NCBI RefSeq assembly: GCF_016862975.1
Contig: NZ_BONZ01000008.1
Span: 1 to 64,000 of the forward strand
Reading direction: 5' to 3'
Length of the DNA: 64,000 bases
Origin: Rugosimonospora africana
GTDB taxonomy: Bacteria; Actinomycetota; Actinomycetes; Mycobacteriales; Micromonosporaceae
Positions 1 through 8,865 of this stretch are shown piece by piece. The first letter of the stretch is position 1; each line of letters opens with the position of its first letter. The notes beneath the pieces are model-generated. The model had not been told where the DNA came from. It searched no databases and saw only the letters and a list, made by a program, of their open reading frames with translations. Made by a program: the position numbers and the translations under genes.

Positions 1-1154
1 GGGGAGGCATGAAGCAGCTTCGCCAGCGCCGGCGTGATGTTCCAGGCGCCGACCAGGCTCGCGTACTCGGCGCGCTGCTCCTCGGTGGGTGGCGCGCCGG
101 TACGCCGGGCCCGCAGCAGCACGTTCCGCGGCGTGTGCCGGGAGTCCACGAACTCGACCACGTCGACCCGGTAGCCGTGCAGCCGGAGCAGAGCGGCCCG
201 CAGCGCGTCGGTGAGGACGTCTGCGAAGCGCTCCCGCAGGATCGGCTGCCGGACCACCTGCTGGTACCCGTCCGGAGCCGCCCCGCCGCGCAGCTGCGCC
301 GCGATGTCGTGGTGGCAGCACGGGGCCGCGAGGACGAACCGGGCGTCCCAGCGCACCGCACGCGCCAGCGCGTCGTCGGTGGCCGTGTCGCACGCGTGCA
401 GCGCGAGCACCACGTCCGCCCCGTCCACATCGGCGCCGGCGATCGTACCCGCGACGAACCGCACCCGGTCCGCGCAGCCGAGCGTCTCGGCCAGCGCGGC
501 GTTGCGTACCCGCTGGTCCTCGCGGACGTCCACGCCCACGATCTCGACATCCTCGCCGCGTGACGCGAAGTACCGGTACGCCGCGAACGTCAGGTACGCG
601 TTGCCACAACCCAGGTCGACGATCCGGCGCACCGGTTCGTCCACAGTGGACGCCAGCGCGCGCAGGAACGCGTCCACCTGCCGGCGCTTGGCCGCGTTGC
701 CGCCGATCGCGTCGTACAGCGGATCGCCGGGGTCGAGAAGGTATGCCTTCTCCCGGTCGTGCCCGGTCGGCTGAACCGGCGCCACGGCGTCCGAGCGGTG
801 CAGCTGTGCCTCACCCCGTTTGGTGACGCGCAACTGCAACGTGCCGCTCGCGGTCTCCACGTGCCAGTTGCCGAACGGCTGCGCCAGCAATCCGTCCACC
901 GCGGCCTCCGCATCGGAGCCCCAGGCGAGGTTGCGGGTGGCCGGCCGGCTCCCGTTCGACGTGACCACCTGGAGTTGGTCGCCGCGTTTGAGAGTCACCG
1001 GACGCAGTTCGGCCCGTACCCATTCCGGGTTGGTACCGCGCCTGCGCCCGGCGGCCACCGCGCGCCGCAGCCCGGCGCGGTCCAGCAGCGCGGTCCGGAT
1101 TTCGGCCAGCGCCTCGTCCAGCGGTTGGGGCACTGCTGTTCCACTTCCGTCCAC
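1..1154 (-). CDS. SAM-dependent methyltransferase, 3' end cut by window edge
   Basis: Read on the complement from a GTG at 1154; the frame is still open at position 1, so the C-terminus is missing. The visible 384 residues contain an N-terminal region of about 160 residues, then a class I methyltransferase core. Motif I is VDLGCGNAYLTF, followed by an acidic VGVDVRE strand end and an ALHACDTATD segment. APCCHHD follows, as in the Methyltransf_32 type family that includes the eukaryotic GSTCD C-terminal domain. The substrate is unknown; RNA or small-molecule methylation are both possible. It lies 49 bp downstream of the helicase gene on the same strand and may be cotranscribed with it. An alternative GTG lies at 1131. 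The fold is clear, the function is not. Confidence 0.75.
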   Translation of the reverse strand, partial: MDGSGTAVPQPLDEALAEIRTALLDRAGLRRAVAAGRRRGTNPEWVRAELRPVTLKRGDQLQVVTSNGSRPATRNLAWGSDAEAAVDGLLAQPFGNWHVETASGTLQLRVTKRGEAQLHRSDAVAPVQPTGHDREKAYLLDPGDPLYDAIGGNAAKRRQVDAFLRALASTVDEPVRRIVDLGCGNAYLTFAAYRYFASRGEDVEIVGVDVREDQRVRNAALAETLGCADRVRFVAGTIAGADVDGADVVLALHACDTATDDALARAVRWDARFVLAAPCCHHDIAAQLRGGAAPDGYQQVVRQPILRERFADVLTDALRAALLRLHGYRVDVVEFVDSRHTPRNVLLRARRTGAPPTEEQRAEYASLVGAWNITPALAKLLHAS

Positions 1155-1203
1155 TATGGACTCAGCCGAGTGTGGACTTGGTCGGGCTGTGGGGGTTGGG
1201 TTG

Positions 1204-2874
1204 TTACTCGGCGCCGGTGGTCGCGTTCTCGCCGGAGTTCACCGCACCGGTCTCGGTGTCCGCTGCCGCGACCGCGTCGCCCGCCGTGCGGGAGCCGGAA
1301 CCGCGGCGGCGCCGGCGGCGGCGCGGCTTGGTGGTACCGGACGCCGCCGGACCACCGTCGGCTTCGCCGTCCACAGTGGACTCATCATCGGCGGTCGCCG
1401 GAGCCTGCGACTCCTCCGCCGGGGCCGTGTTGAGCCGGCGACGGCGGCGCTGCCGGGGCGCCCGGGTCGACTCCTCGTCCGTGGCTGCCGGCGAGTCGGC
1501 ATCGCCGTGCCGGGCACGGGTACGGCCGGTGCGCCCGCGCCGGGACGACTTGGCCCGGCCGCCGCTGCCCAGATCCTCCTCGACCTCGGCGGACAGCCCG
1601 GCCCGGGTCCGGTCGGCGGACGGCAGCGTGCCGCTCACGTCCGTCGGGATGTCCAGGTCGGTGAACAGCCAGGCCGAGGTGTGGTAGGTCTCCGGGGGCT
1701 CCGGCAGGTCCATGCCCATCGACTTGTCGATGAGCCGCCAGCGCGGCATGTCTTCCCAGTCGACGAACGTGACGGCGACACCGCTCGCCCCGGCCCGGCC
1801 GGTCCGGCCGATGCGGTGGGTGTAGGTGTCTGGATCCTCCGGGCAGTCGTAGTTGATCACGTGCGTCACCCCGGAGACGTCCAGCCCACGGGCCGCGACG
1901 TCGGTGGCGACCAGTACGTCGATCTTCCCGGCCCGGAATGCCCGCAGTGCCCGCTCCCGGGCTCCCTGCCCGAGATCACCGTGTACGGCGGCCACCGCGA
2001 ACCCGCGGAAGTCCAGGTCCTCGGCGACGCGGTCGGCGTTGCGCTTGGTCCGAGTGAAGATCATGGTCAGTCCGCGGTCGTTGGCCTGAAGGATCCGGGC
2101 CACGATCTCCAGCTTGTTCAGCGAGTGGGTGCGGTAGACGACCTGCTTGGTCTGCGGCGACGGTCCGGCCTGCGCGGAGTTGCCGGCGTGGATGGTCATC
2201 GGCTGGTGCAGGAAGCGCCGGGCCAGGGTGACGATCGGATCGGGCATGGTGGCCGAGAACAGCATGGTCTGCCGGTCGGCGGGCAGCATCGACAGGATCT
2301 TCTCGACGTCGTCCAGGAAGCCGAGATCCAGCATCCGGTCGGCCTCGTCGAGCACCAGCGTGCGTACGCGGGACAGCTTCAGCTGCTTCCCCTTGGCCAG
2401 GTCGAGCAGGCGGCCCGGGGTGCCGACCACGATCTCGACGCCCTTGGCCAGCGCGTCGGTCTGCGGTTCGTAGGCCACCCCGCCGTAGATCGGCAGTACC
2501 CGGATGCCCCGGGTCCGCCCGGCGGCTGCGATGTCGCGTGCCACCTGGAGCCCGAGCTCCCGGGTGGGCACCACGACCAGGGCCTGTACGCCGCCGTCCG
2601 AGCCCTCGGACGGCCCGGTGACCTTCTCCAGCAGCGGGATGCCGAAGCCGAGCGTCTTGCCGGTGCCCGTCGGGGCCTGACCGATGATGTCGGTGCCGCG
2701 CATCGCGATCGGAATCGCGTGCTCCTGAATAGCGAACGCCCGGGTGATGCCGACCGCTTCGAGCGCGGTGACCGTCTCCGGGCGGGCGCCCAGCTGGGCA
2801 AATGTGGGACTGTCGGCACGAACTGGTGCATTGGCGGCCAGCTGTGCGCTGGCTGCGTTGGGTTCAATCGTCAT
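1204..2874 (-). CDS. DEAD/DEAH-box ATP-dependent RNA helicase (RhlE-like)
   Basis: A 556-residue superfamily 2 RNA helicase with the full motif set in order: Q motif (FAIQEHAIPIA), Walker A APTGTGKT, PTRELGLQVA, GTPGRLLDL, DEADRMLD, SATMP, MIFTRTKRNAD, VATDVAARGLDV and HRIGRTGRAG. It should unwind structured RNA using ATP in ribosome assembly, mRNA turnover or cold adaptation. The last 120 residues are a basic, disordered Arg/Ala-rich tail typical of actinobacterial RhlE proteins and probably bind RNA. The ATG at 2874 is chosen because homologous sequence begins just after it; a longer frame to 3081 would add 69 residues of non-conserved sequence. An AGAAGGA element lies about 14 nt upstream. 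Its neighbours match the M. tuberculosis Rv3211 locus. Confidence 0.93.
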   Translation of the reverse strand: MTIEPNAASAQLAANAPVRADSPTFAQLGARPETVTALEAVGITRAFAIQEHAIPIAMRGTDIIGQAPTGTGKTLGFGIPLLEKVTGPSEGSDGGVQALVVVPTRELGLQVARDIAAAGRTRGIRVLPIYGGVAYEPQTDALAKGVEIVVGTPGRLLDLAKGKQLKLSRVRTLVLDEADRMLDLGFLDDVEKILSMLPADRQTMLFSATMPDPIVTLARRFLHQPMTIHAGNSAQAGPSPQTKQVVYRTHSLNKLEIVARILQANDRGLTMIFTRTKRNADRVAEDLDFRGFAVAAVHGDLGQGARERALRAFRAGKIDVLVATDVAARGLDVSGVTHVINYDCPEDPDTYTHRIGRTGRAGASGVAVTFVDWEDMPRWRLIDKSMGMDLPEPPETYHTSAWLFTDLDIPTDVSGTLPSADRTRAGLSAEVEEDLGSGGRAKSSRRGRTGRTRARHGDADSPAATDEESTRAPRQRRRRRLNTAPAEESQAPATADDESTVDGEADGGPAASGTTKPRRRRRRRGSGSRTAGDAVAAADTETGAVNSGENATTGAE

Positions 2875-2990
2875 GGGATTGTGGGGGTCCTTCTGCTTTC
2901 GCCGGTGCGCCCCATCGCCATTTTCCCAAGGGCGCCTATGGATGTGGCGCGGGCCACACGCAGTGGGAAACTGCGGGCCGCACGCGTGAC

Positions 2991-3009
2991 GCGGGCGATA
3001 ACCGCCCGC
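2991..3009. repeat. Perfect inverted repeat in the helicase/ferritin-like intergenic region
   Basis: GCGGGCG at 2991-2997 pairs with CGCCCGC at 3003-3009 across a 5-nt loop (ATAAC). It lies in the 295-bp divergent gap (2875-3169), about 120 bp upstream of the helicase ATG, and could fold in the helicase 5' leader or act as an operator. Nothing else in the gap looks like a gene. Confidence 0.45.
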
Positions 3010-3169
3010 GGCAATACCACTATGGTACTCGTCTCGGTACCCGGCCGGGAAATCGCCGCGTTTACCGGCGAATTGGATCATTTACCCCCGACTGGGCCAT
3101 CTGCCCGTCCGAGCGCTGCTTGGCCGGTCCCGACCTGCCACACGTGACAACATCAGATAACCTGCGCTC

Positions 3170-3814
3170 GTGTCGCACCCCGAAGCGGTCGTCGATCTGC
3201 TCGCCCTGCTCGCCTACGCCGAGCTGCAAGCGTTCGACCAGATGGCCACCGACGCCCGGCTCGCTCCCGACCTGCGCCGCCGGGCGATGCTCAGCGAGAT
3301 GGCGGCCGCCGAGATCGTCAACTACCGGCGGCTGGAGAGCCGGCTGGCCACGCTGGGCGCCGAGCCCCAGGCCGCGATGCGGCCGTTCACCGAGGCGCTG
3401 GCCGACTACCACCAGCAGACCGAGCCCAAGGACTGGCACGAGGCGCTGATCAAGGCGTACGTCGGCGACGGCATCGCGGACGACTTCTACCGCGAGGTCG
3501 CGTCGTTCCTCGACTCCCCGGACCGGCAACTGGTCCTGGAGGTGCTGCACGACTCCCGGTACGCGGAATTCGCCGGCGAGGAGATCCGCTCAGCGATCGC
3601 CGCCGACCCGAAGCTTGCCAACCGGCTGTCCATGTGGGCCCGCCGGCTGGTGGGCGAGGGCCTGTCCCAGGCTCAGCGGGTAGCGGCCGACCACCCCGCG
3701 CTCGCGATGTTGATCATTACCGCGGCGAACGATCAGGGCGACATCCAGGGCTTGTTCAAGCGCCTGACGGCGGCACACACGGCACGGATGGCCACCGTCG
3801 GCCTGAACAACTGA
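3170..3814 (+). CDS. Ferritin-like fold protein (MiaE-like family)
   Basis: A 214-residue all-helical protein with Glu/His placement typical of ferritin-like diiron folds: an early AYAELQAFDQMA helix, then SEMAAAEIVNYRRLESRL, an ADDFYREVASFL helix and FAGEEIRSAIAAD. It resembles the actinobacterial family annotated as MiaE_2 or ferritin-like fold-containing protein (Rv3210c neighbourhood); hydroxylase activity is inferred from the fold only. The GTG start is supported by TAACCT ending 6 nt upstream, so the transcript is probably leaderless. It is divergent from the helicase and converges on the DUF3107 gene. Confidence 0.8.
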   Translation: MSHPEAVVDLLALLAYAELQAFDQMATDARLAPDLRRRAMLSEMAAAEIVNYRRLESRLATLGAEPQAAMRPFTEALADYHQQTEPKDWHEALIKAYVGDGIADDFYREVASFLDSPDRQLVLEVLHDSRYAEFAGEEIRSAIAADPKLANRLSMWARRLVGEGLSQAQRVAADHPALAMLIITAANDQGDIQGLFKRLTAAHTARMATVGLNN

Positions 3815-3905
3815 GATCGACCGCCGGGAACGGCGAGCGGGGCCGGGCCGGCGGAACACCGGGGCCGGGGCCGACGAAGCGGGGGCCGGCGGCCCCGGGA
3901 GCCGC

Positions 3906-3969
3906 GCTCGCCCTGGCCTCAGCTGGCGCTGAAGCCCGCTCGCCCTGGCCTCAGCTGGCGCTGAAGCCC
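3906..3969. repeat. Perfect 32-bp tandem duplication over the 3' end of the DUF3107 gene
   Basis: Positions 3906-3937 and 3938-3969 are identical. The right copy holds the last codons and stop (complement of TCA at 3951-3953) of the DUF3107 gene, and the left copy repeats that stop downstream at 3919-3921. The stretch 3815-3905 just to the left is G-rich and non-coding. Confidence 0.9.
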
Positions 3970-4175
3970 ACCGGGCGGGTCGAGACCTCGGCGATCTCGA
4001 CGTACGCGAGCTTCTCCACCGGCACGATCACCCGCCGGCCCTTCTCGTCAACCAGCGAGAGCGTGCCACCGGACGCGAGGGCTTCGGTCACGGTCGCCTC
4101 GACCTGCGCCGGCGTCTGGTTGCTCTCCAGGGACAGCTCGCGAGGCGCGAACTGAACGCCGATCTTGACCTCCAC
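3951..4175 (-). CDS. DUF3107 family protein
   Basis: A 74-residue protein beginning VEVKIGVQFAPREL, characteristic of the DUF3107 family (Rv3208A/TB9.4 type), a small conserved actinobacterial protein of unknown function. It is predicted to be a compact alpha/beta domain with EKLAYVEI near the end. The start is set at the GTG at 4175, which has GAGGAGG 7 nt upstream; a TTG at 4190 would give 79 residues but would place the ribosome binding site inside the coding region. It is collinear with the TetR gene upstream on the same strand (35 bp apart), a conserved pairing in actinobacteria. Its 3' end is duplicated in tandem. Confidence 0.88.
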   Translation of the reverse strand: MEVKIGVQFAPRELSLESNQTPAQVEATVTEALASGGTLSLVDEKGRRVIVPVEKLAYVEIAEVSTRPVGFSAS

Positions 4176-4210
4176 GTGGGCCCTCCTCAACAGCGGTATC
4201 GCTGGAAAGA

Positions 4211-4870
4211 TTAGCCGATCCCGTCGGCGGGCTCGCCGTGTGGCTCACCCTGCATGGGAAAGCTTGCGATACCCCGCCAGGCCAGCGCGGCGAGCATCTC
4301 CATCGCCTGGTCCTTGTCGACGCGCCGGCCACCGGCGAGCCAGAACTGGGCGGCGGTCACGGAGATCCCGACCAGCCCGGCGGCGAGCAGCTCCGCCTGG
4401 TCCCGGGCGGCCCCGGTGTCGCCCATGATTGTTTCGGCAATGGCTTCGATGCACAGCCGCTCGACCCGGTCGACCCGCTCCCTCACCGCCGGTTCATTCC
4501 GCAGGTCCGACTCGAAGACCAGGCGAAACGCCTCGCTCTCGTGGTCGACGAATTCGAAATAGGCCCGCATCGATCCGGCGACCCGCTCCTTGTTGTCGCT
4601 GGTCGCGGCCATTGCCGCCCGGACCTTGCCGACCAGCGCGTCGCCGTGCGTGTCCAGCAGCGCGAGGTAGAGCTCGAGCTTGCCGGGAAAGTGCTGGTAG
4701 AGCACCGGCTTGGAGACGCCCGCGCGATCGGCGATATCGTCCATCGCCGCAGCGTGATAGCCCTGCGCGACGAAAACCTCCTGCGCGGCGGCGAGCAACT
4801 GCTTGCGGCGGGCCGAACGCGGCAGCCGGACCGGGCGGCCGGCTGTGTTCGTGCCGCTCGACGCGGCCAT
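4211..4870 (-). CDS. TetR/AcrR family transcriptional regulator
   Basis: A 219-residue regulator with an N-terminal TetR helix-turn-helix: RRKQLLAAAQEVF, then MDDIADRAGVSKPVLYQHFPGKLEL. An all-helical ligand and dimerisation domain fills the rest, with no recognisable ligand pocket signature. The ATG at 4870 follows GGAGG by 5 nt; a GTG at 4876 is less likely. The place next to DUF3107 matches Rv3208. It probably represses itself and the divergent gene at 4973; the 102-bp gap holds a candidate operator. Confidence 0.92.
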   Translation of the reverse strand: MAASSGTNTAGRPVRLPRSARRKQLLAAAQEVFVAQGYHAAAMDDIADRAGVSKPVLYQHFPGKLELYLALLDTHGDALVGKVRAAMAATSDNKERVAGSMRAYFEFVDHESEAFRLVFESDLRNEPAVRERVDRVERLCIEAIAETIMGDTGAARDQAELLAAGLVGISVTAAQFWLAGGRRVDKDQAMEMLAALAWRGIASFPMQGEPHGEPADGIG

Positions 4871-4904
4871 CCGCACCTCCGAAAACCTAAAGCTTCGAAC
4901 TCGT

Positions 4905-4939
4905 CGTGTTTACCAGTTAACTCGCCTACTTCAAACACG
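4905..4939. promoter_or_regulatory. Candidate operator between the TetR gene and the divergent gene
   Basis: CGTGTTT at 4905-4911 is mirrored by AAACACG at 4933-4939, a 7-bp inverted repeat with a 21-bp gap in the only AT-richer part of the divergent intergenic region. A site for the adjacent TetR protein is an inference from position. Confidence 0.35.
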
Positions 4940-4972
4940 GTAGCCTCACACGAGGCGACCGAGGAGCGCGCG

Positions 4973-7834
4973 GTGGACGAAACAGGGCAGCCCGGCAGCG
5001 AACCGGCAGGTGCGAACGGCGACGGTGCCCGCGAACACGGCATGACCAGGATCTGGACCAACGGCTGGCAGGCAGAGGCGGCCGGATCCCGCGGCGATGC
5101 CGTGCGGGCAGAGGCCGTGCGCTCCGGCGCGACGCGTCCGGTCCTGCGCAGCGTCGACGGTGGCCGGTCAGGGACAGCCGCGGTCGTGGAGCCGGATGCC
5201 GCCTCGGCGCCCAGCTGGCACCGGTCGGTGGCGACAGAGGTGAGGGACTGGCCGGACAGTCAGTCCCGGCCGGCAGAGATGCCCGCGCAGCGCTTTCCTG
5301 GCAACGTTCAGCAGCCCATCCAGGGGCCGTGGGCGCCGCGGCAGCCGGTCGAACCACGCGCGCCGCAAGCCGTCGAGCCGGCGGCGCCGGCTCGCGCCGA
5401 GGCCCCCTACGACCCTTACCAGTCGCCGAGACTCACCCCGCCCTCGTTCGACGACATGCCTGCCCTGGGCCGGATGTCCGCCGCCAACCCGGCGGTCCAG
5501 GCATCGCACGCGTCCAGCGAGCCCGATGATGCCGGCCGCGACTGCGACGAGCGTTCGGGCACCGGCGGGCACGCGTCGTGGCACCCCGGTGGTCACGGTG
5601 CCGGTGCCGACCCCGAGCGGGCCGCTTCGGAGCGGGCGGGCATGGAGCGAGGCGGTCAGTCCAACTCCTTTCGGGGCTCTCACTCCGGGCCGGCCGAGGC
5701 CGTGCGCCGGGCCGAGGCGCTGCGCCCCGCCGACCTGATCCGCCAGGCCGAGCGCTGGCCCGCCGAGCACCACCCGGCCGAGCCGCATCCGGCCGACCAG
5801 TGGCAGGCCGGGGGCCGGGCGGCAGAGCAGTGGCCGGCAAACGGCACGTCGGAAAACCGGCACGTCGAGGCCGGCTCCGCCGAGGCCCGGCAGGCCGAGA
5901 GCCGCGCTGCCGACCAGTGGGCACCGGAGCCCCGCCCAGCCGACGAGCGCTCGGGCGAGCACCGACCGGTGGACCCGCCGTCGCAGGCCGGACCGGCCCG
6001 GCAGTCCCCGCCCTACCTCGACCGCCCGAATCTCGACCGGCTCGACGTCGACCGACCTGCGGACGGCTACGGCCCGCCCATGGCTCCGCGCGACCAGGCT
6101 CGCCGCGCCGCGTCGATGCCCGCGATCGGCAGGATCGACCAGGTCGGCCCGGCCGCTCCACACCGCGAGGCGCCCGCCGCGCCGACGCTGGAACCGCCGC
6201 GCCTGCACGGGCCGTCCCTGAATTCGGCACCCGACGATCCGGCGGTCGTCGCCGAGGCGGCCCGGCAGGCCATCCCGTTGCGTGACTCGTTCGCCGCCCT
6301 GCGCGCGGGCGCCGCGGCCGGGCATGCCGAGGCGGAAGCCGGCGACCACGCGGCGGTCCAGGCCGCATACGCGGCGGCCGTCGAGTCCGCCCGTTCCGAC
6401 GCCGACCAGTCCGACGACAGGATCCCGGGGATTTCCCCGCGCGACTCGGCCGGAGGGCCGGAGCTGGCCGCCTCCGAGCCGTTCGGTCCACAGCCGTTCG
6501 CCGCGCAATCGCACGTCCCGCAGTCGCACGGCCCGCAGTCGCACGCCACCGAGCCGCATGGCACGGAGTCGTCGCATCGCACGGAGTCCTTCGATCCGCA
6601 GCCGCTCGGACCGCCCACCCCGCTCGGGCAGCCGAGCTTGGCCGACTACTCGGACAACCCCGGCGTGGTCCGCCAGCCCGGCGCTGGTGAGCCCGCCGGC
6701 CCGGCGGCCGAGGCGCAGCCGGCTTCCGACCCGTCGGCCCTGGCCGGTTCCACGTCCGCCTTCCCGATACCGCGAGTCCTGCCGCAGCGCGTACCGGCCG
6801 CGCCGGACGTGCCCGACGTCCCCGACGATGGGTCGGACGACGAGTTCATCGAGCAGGGCCGGCCGAGCTTCCTCGACCCACCCGAGCTGGCCCGCATCGC
6901 CACCCACCTCCGGTACGACGAGAATCTGGAGGAGGCGCCGCCGCGCCCCGACGGGTTCGACACCGACGCCATACTCGCCGCGGTGCGCAACGTTCCCGGG
7001 GTGCGGGACGCTCAGCTCAAGCCGAATCCCGGTGGCGTGCACACGCTGCGCCTCGACCTCGCCGACGGCGCCGACGGCGCTCAGGTCTCCCGAGACGTGG
7101 CCCGGCTGCTCAAGCAGCGGATGGGGTTGGCCGCGGAGCCCCGGCGACAGGGCGAACCGCGACGGCAGGCGGAGGCGCGCCGGCAACAGGCACCCGCGGC
7201 CCCGCCGGCAAACGCCAGTCAGCCGCGCGCGGAGACAGGCAGCGTGCCGGTCACCGGCGTCGCACCCGCGTCGCGCGCTCCACTCTCGGCCGCCGCCACC
7301 GAGCAACTCAGTGGCCCCGCCGCCCGCAACGACGAGCGGAACCGGCGGCGTCACCAGGTGGCCCCCGGCCGCGCCCGCACTGCGGCTGAACCCGATCCGG
7401 AGCCGCGCCGAGTGGTCCGGTCGGTCACCGGGCCCCGCGTGATCATCGATCAGGTCCAGGTCAGCACGCTCGGTCTCGACGCCACCGTCGAGGTGAGGCT
7501 CACCAGCGCCGGCCGGCCGGCGATCGGGGTGGCGAGTGGGCCGGCGGTCGACGGCTACGTGCTCAGGTTGGCCGCGGTCGCCGCCACGGCCGCGCTGGAC
7601 CAGCTCCTGTCCGGCATCGAAGGCGCCGAACAGCCGGGGCGCTGCTTCGTCGAACACGCCGCCGTGGTTCCGTTCGGTGGCAGCGACGTGGCGGTGGTCG
7701 TGGTGTTGCTGGTGCTCGGCGGCACGGCGGAGCAGCTCAGCGGGTCCGCACTGGTCGCCGGTGATCCACGCCAGGCGATCGTCCGGGCGACCCTGGCCGC
7801 GGTCAACCGGCGGTTGGACGCGCTGCTCGGCTGA
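4973..7834 (+). CDS. Large disordered protein with a conserved C-terminal domain, function unknown
   Basis: A 953-residue protein. GTG at 4973 is preferred because GAGGAG lies 6 nt upstream; ATG at 5042 is an alternative. Residues 1 to about 630 are low-complexity, rich in Pro, Ala, Glu, Gln and His, with degenerate repeats built around ADQW, RPAD and QSHGP units. Two ordered parts follow. At about 638-720 there is a segment with LRYDENLEEAP and NVPGVRDAQLKPNPGG, ending LLKQRMGL. At about 820-953 there is a beta-rich domain starting GPRVIIDQVQV, with VEVRLTSAGRPAIG, a hydrophobic VAVVVVLLVLGG strand and a final helix. No catalytic motif or membrane anchor is evident. I do not recognise the family with confidence. 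It is divergent from the TetR gene and is followed by an alpha/beta hydrolase gene 56 bp on. Confidence 0.75.
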   Translation: MDETGQPGSEPAGANGDGAREHGMTRIWTNGWQAEAAGSRGDAVRAEAVRSGATRPVLRSVDGGRSGTAAVVEPDAASAPSWHRSVATEVRDWPDSQSRPAEMPAQRFPGNVQQPIQGPWAPRQPVEPRAPQAVEPAAPARAEAPYDPYQSPRLTPPSFDDMPALGRMSAANPAVQASHASSEPDDAGRDCDERSGTGGHASWHPGGHGAGADPERAASERAGMERGGQSNSFRGSHSGPAEAVRRAEALRPADLIRQAERWPAEHHPAEPHPADQWQAGGRAAEQWPANGTSENRHVEAGSAEARQAESRAADQWAPEPRPADERSGEHRPVDPPSQAGPARQSPPYLDRPNLDRLDVDRPADGYGPPMAPRDQARRAASMPAIGRIDQVGPAAPHREAPAAPTLEPPRLHGPSLNSAPDDPAVVAEAARQAIPLRDSFAALRAGAAAGHAEAEAGDHAAVQAAYAAAVESARSDADQSDDRIPGISPRDSAGGPELAASEPFGPQPFAAQSHVPQSHGPQSHATEPHGTESSHRTESFDPQPLGPPTPLGQPSLADYSDNPGVVRQPGAGEPAGPAAEAQPASDPSALAGSTSAFPIPRVLPQRVPAAPDVPDVPDDGSDDEFIEQGRPSFLDPPELARIATHLRYDENLEEAPPRPDGFDTDAILAAVRNVPGVRDAQLKPNPGGVHTLRLDLADGADGAQVSRDVARLLKQRMGLAAEPRRQGEPRRQAEARRQQAPAAPPANASQPRAETGSVPVTGVAPASRAPLSAAATEQLSGPAARNDERNRRRHQVAPGRARTAAEPDPEPRRVVRSVTGPRVIIDQVQVSTLGLDATVEVRLTSAGRPAIGVASGPAVDGYVLRLAAVAATAALDQLLSGIEGAEQPGRCFVEHAAVVPFGGSDVAVVVVLLVLGGTAEQLSGSALVAGDPRQAIVRATLAAVNRRLDALLG

Positions 7835-7890
7835 GTCCGATCCCCGCATCGCTGGCGGTACAACCAGCCGTCGCGGGGCAGACTGGAACG

Positions 7891-8865
7891 ATGAAGCGCG
7901 CTGTCATCGCACCGTCAGGCTCCGTTACCCTCTCGGAAACTCTGGCGCCACCGTGGCCGGGATACCGGATCACGATCGACGGCGTGGCGACGCACCTGCG
8001 GGAGACCCCGCCCACCGCCGACGGGACCGAACCGGCCCTGTTCGTCCACGGCTTGGGCGGGTCCTCGTCCAACTGGACCGACCTGGCCGGCCTGCTCGCT
8101 CACCGCCTCGACGGGTACGCGATGGACCTGCCCGGATTCGGTCGCAGCGACCCGGCCCGCAGCTACTCGATCGGCGCCCTCGCCGAACGGGTGGCCCGGG
8201 TGATAGAGCACACCGGGCGGGGGCCGGTGCACCTGTTCGGCAACTCGCTCGGCGGGTCGATCGTGGTACGCGTCGCGGCCCTGCGGCCGGACCTCGTCCG
8301 CACCCTGACGCTGATCTCGCCGGCCATGCCGTTCCTGGACGCGCGCCGTTCCGCGCATGCCAGGATGCTGCCGTTCCTGCTGATCCCGCGCGCCGACCGG
8401 CTGGCCGCCCGGCGGATGGCGACCATACCGCCGGACCAGCTGGCCCGGGACATCCTCCAGATCTGCTTCGCCGACCCGACCCGGATCGCCGAGCAGCGGA
8501 TGGCCGAGGCGATCGAGGAGGCCCAGCTGCGGTACGACGTGCCCTGGTACCTCGACGCCTACGTGCGTACCCTCCGCTCGCTGATCGGGTCCTTCCTGCG
8601 CGCCTACCTGCCGGGCAGCGGCTCGCTGTGGCGACTGGCCGCCCAGATCGCCGCGCCGACCCTGGTCATCGGCGGGGACAGCGACCGCCTCGTGGACATC
8701 CGGGTGGCCGCGCAGGCCGCCCGTACGATCCCGGACTCGCGGCTGCTGATGCTGCGGGGCGTCGGTCACGTGGCGCAGATGGAGGTACCCGAGCTGGTCG
8801 CGCGTTCGGTCGTCGGGCTACTGGACGAGGTGCACGCCGCACGGACGGCGGATATGGCACGCTAG
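7891..8865 (+). CDS. Alpha/beta hydrolase
   Basis: A 324-residue alpha/beta-hydrolase fold enzyme. Visible elements are the oxyanion loop FVHGLGGSS, the nucleophile elbow GNSLGGS (Ser), the acid in GGDSDRLVD and the catalytic His in GVGHVAQME, with a helical lid of about 90 residues between elbow and acid. The substrate is probably an ester or lipid-like molecule; it is related to the LipV/MhpC type enzymes that occur in this mycobacterial neighbourhood. No signal peptide is seen. A CAGACT hexamer ends 6 nt before the ATG, which fits a leaderless or very short leader. The gap 8866-9046 after it holds only a doubtful 53-codon frame. Confidence 0.9.
   Translation: MKRAVIAPSGSVTLSETLAPPWPGYRITIDGVATHLRETPPTADGTEPALFVHGLGGSSSNWTDLAGLLAHRLDGYAMDLPGFGRSDPARSYSIGALAERVARVIEHTGRGPVHLFGNSLGGSIVVRVAALRPDLVRTLTLISPAMPFLDARRSAHARMLPFLLIPRADRLAARRMATIPPDQLARDILQICFADPTRIAEQRMAEAIEEAQLRYDVPWYLDAYVRTLRSLIGSFLRAYLPGSGSLWRLAAQIAAPTLVIGGDSDRLVDIRVAAQAARTIPDSRLLMLRGVGHVAQMEVPELVARSVVGLLDEVHAARTADMAR

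Noticed and set aside
820-3147. Long + strand open frame opposite the helicase gene
   Set aside because: It mirrors the helicase codons on the other strand; the helicase has all conserved motifs and this frame has none.
4238-4972. N-terminal extension of the large disordered protein
   Set aside because: It runs antisense over the TetR gene, and a good ribosome binding site lies before GTG 4973.
5168-7849. 893-codon open frame on the - strand
   Set aside because: A mirror of the disordered protein gene produced by GC-rich codons; composition is Arg/Gly/Leu shadow-like with no domain.
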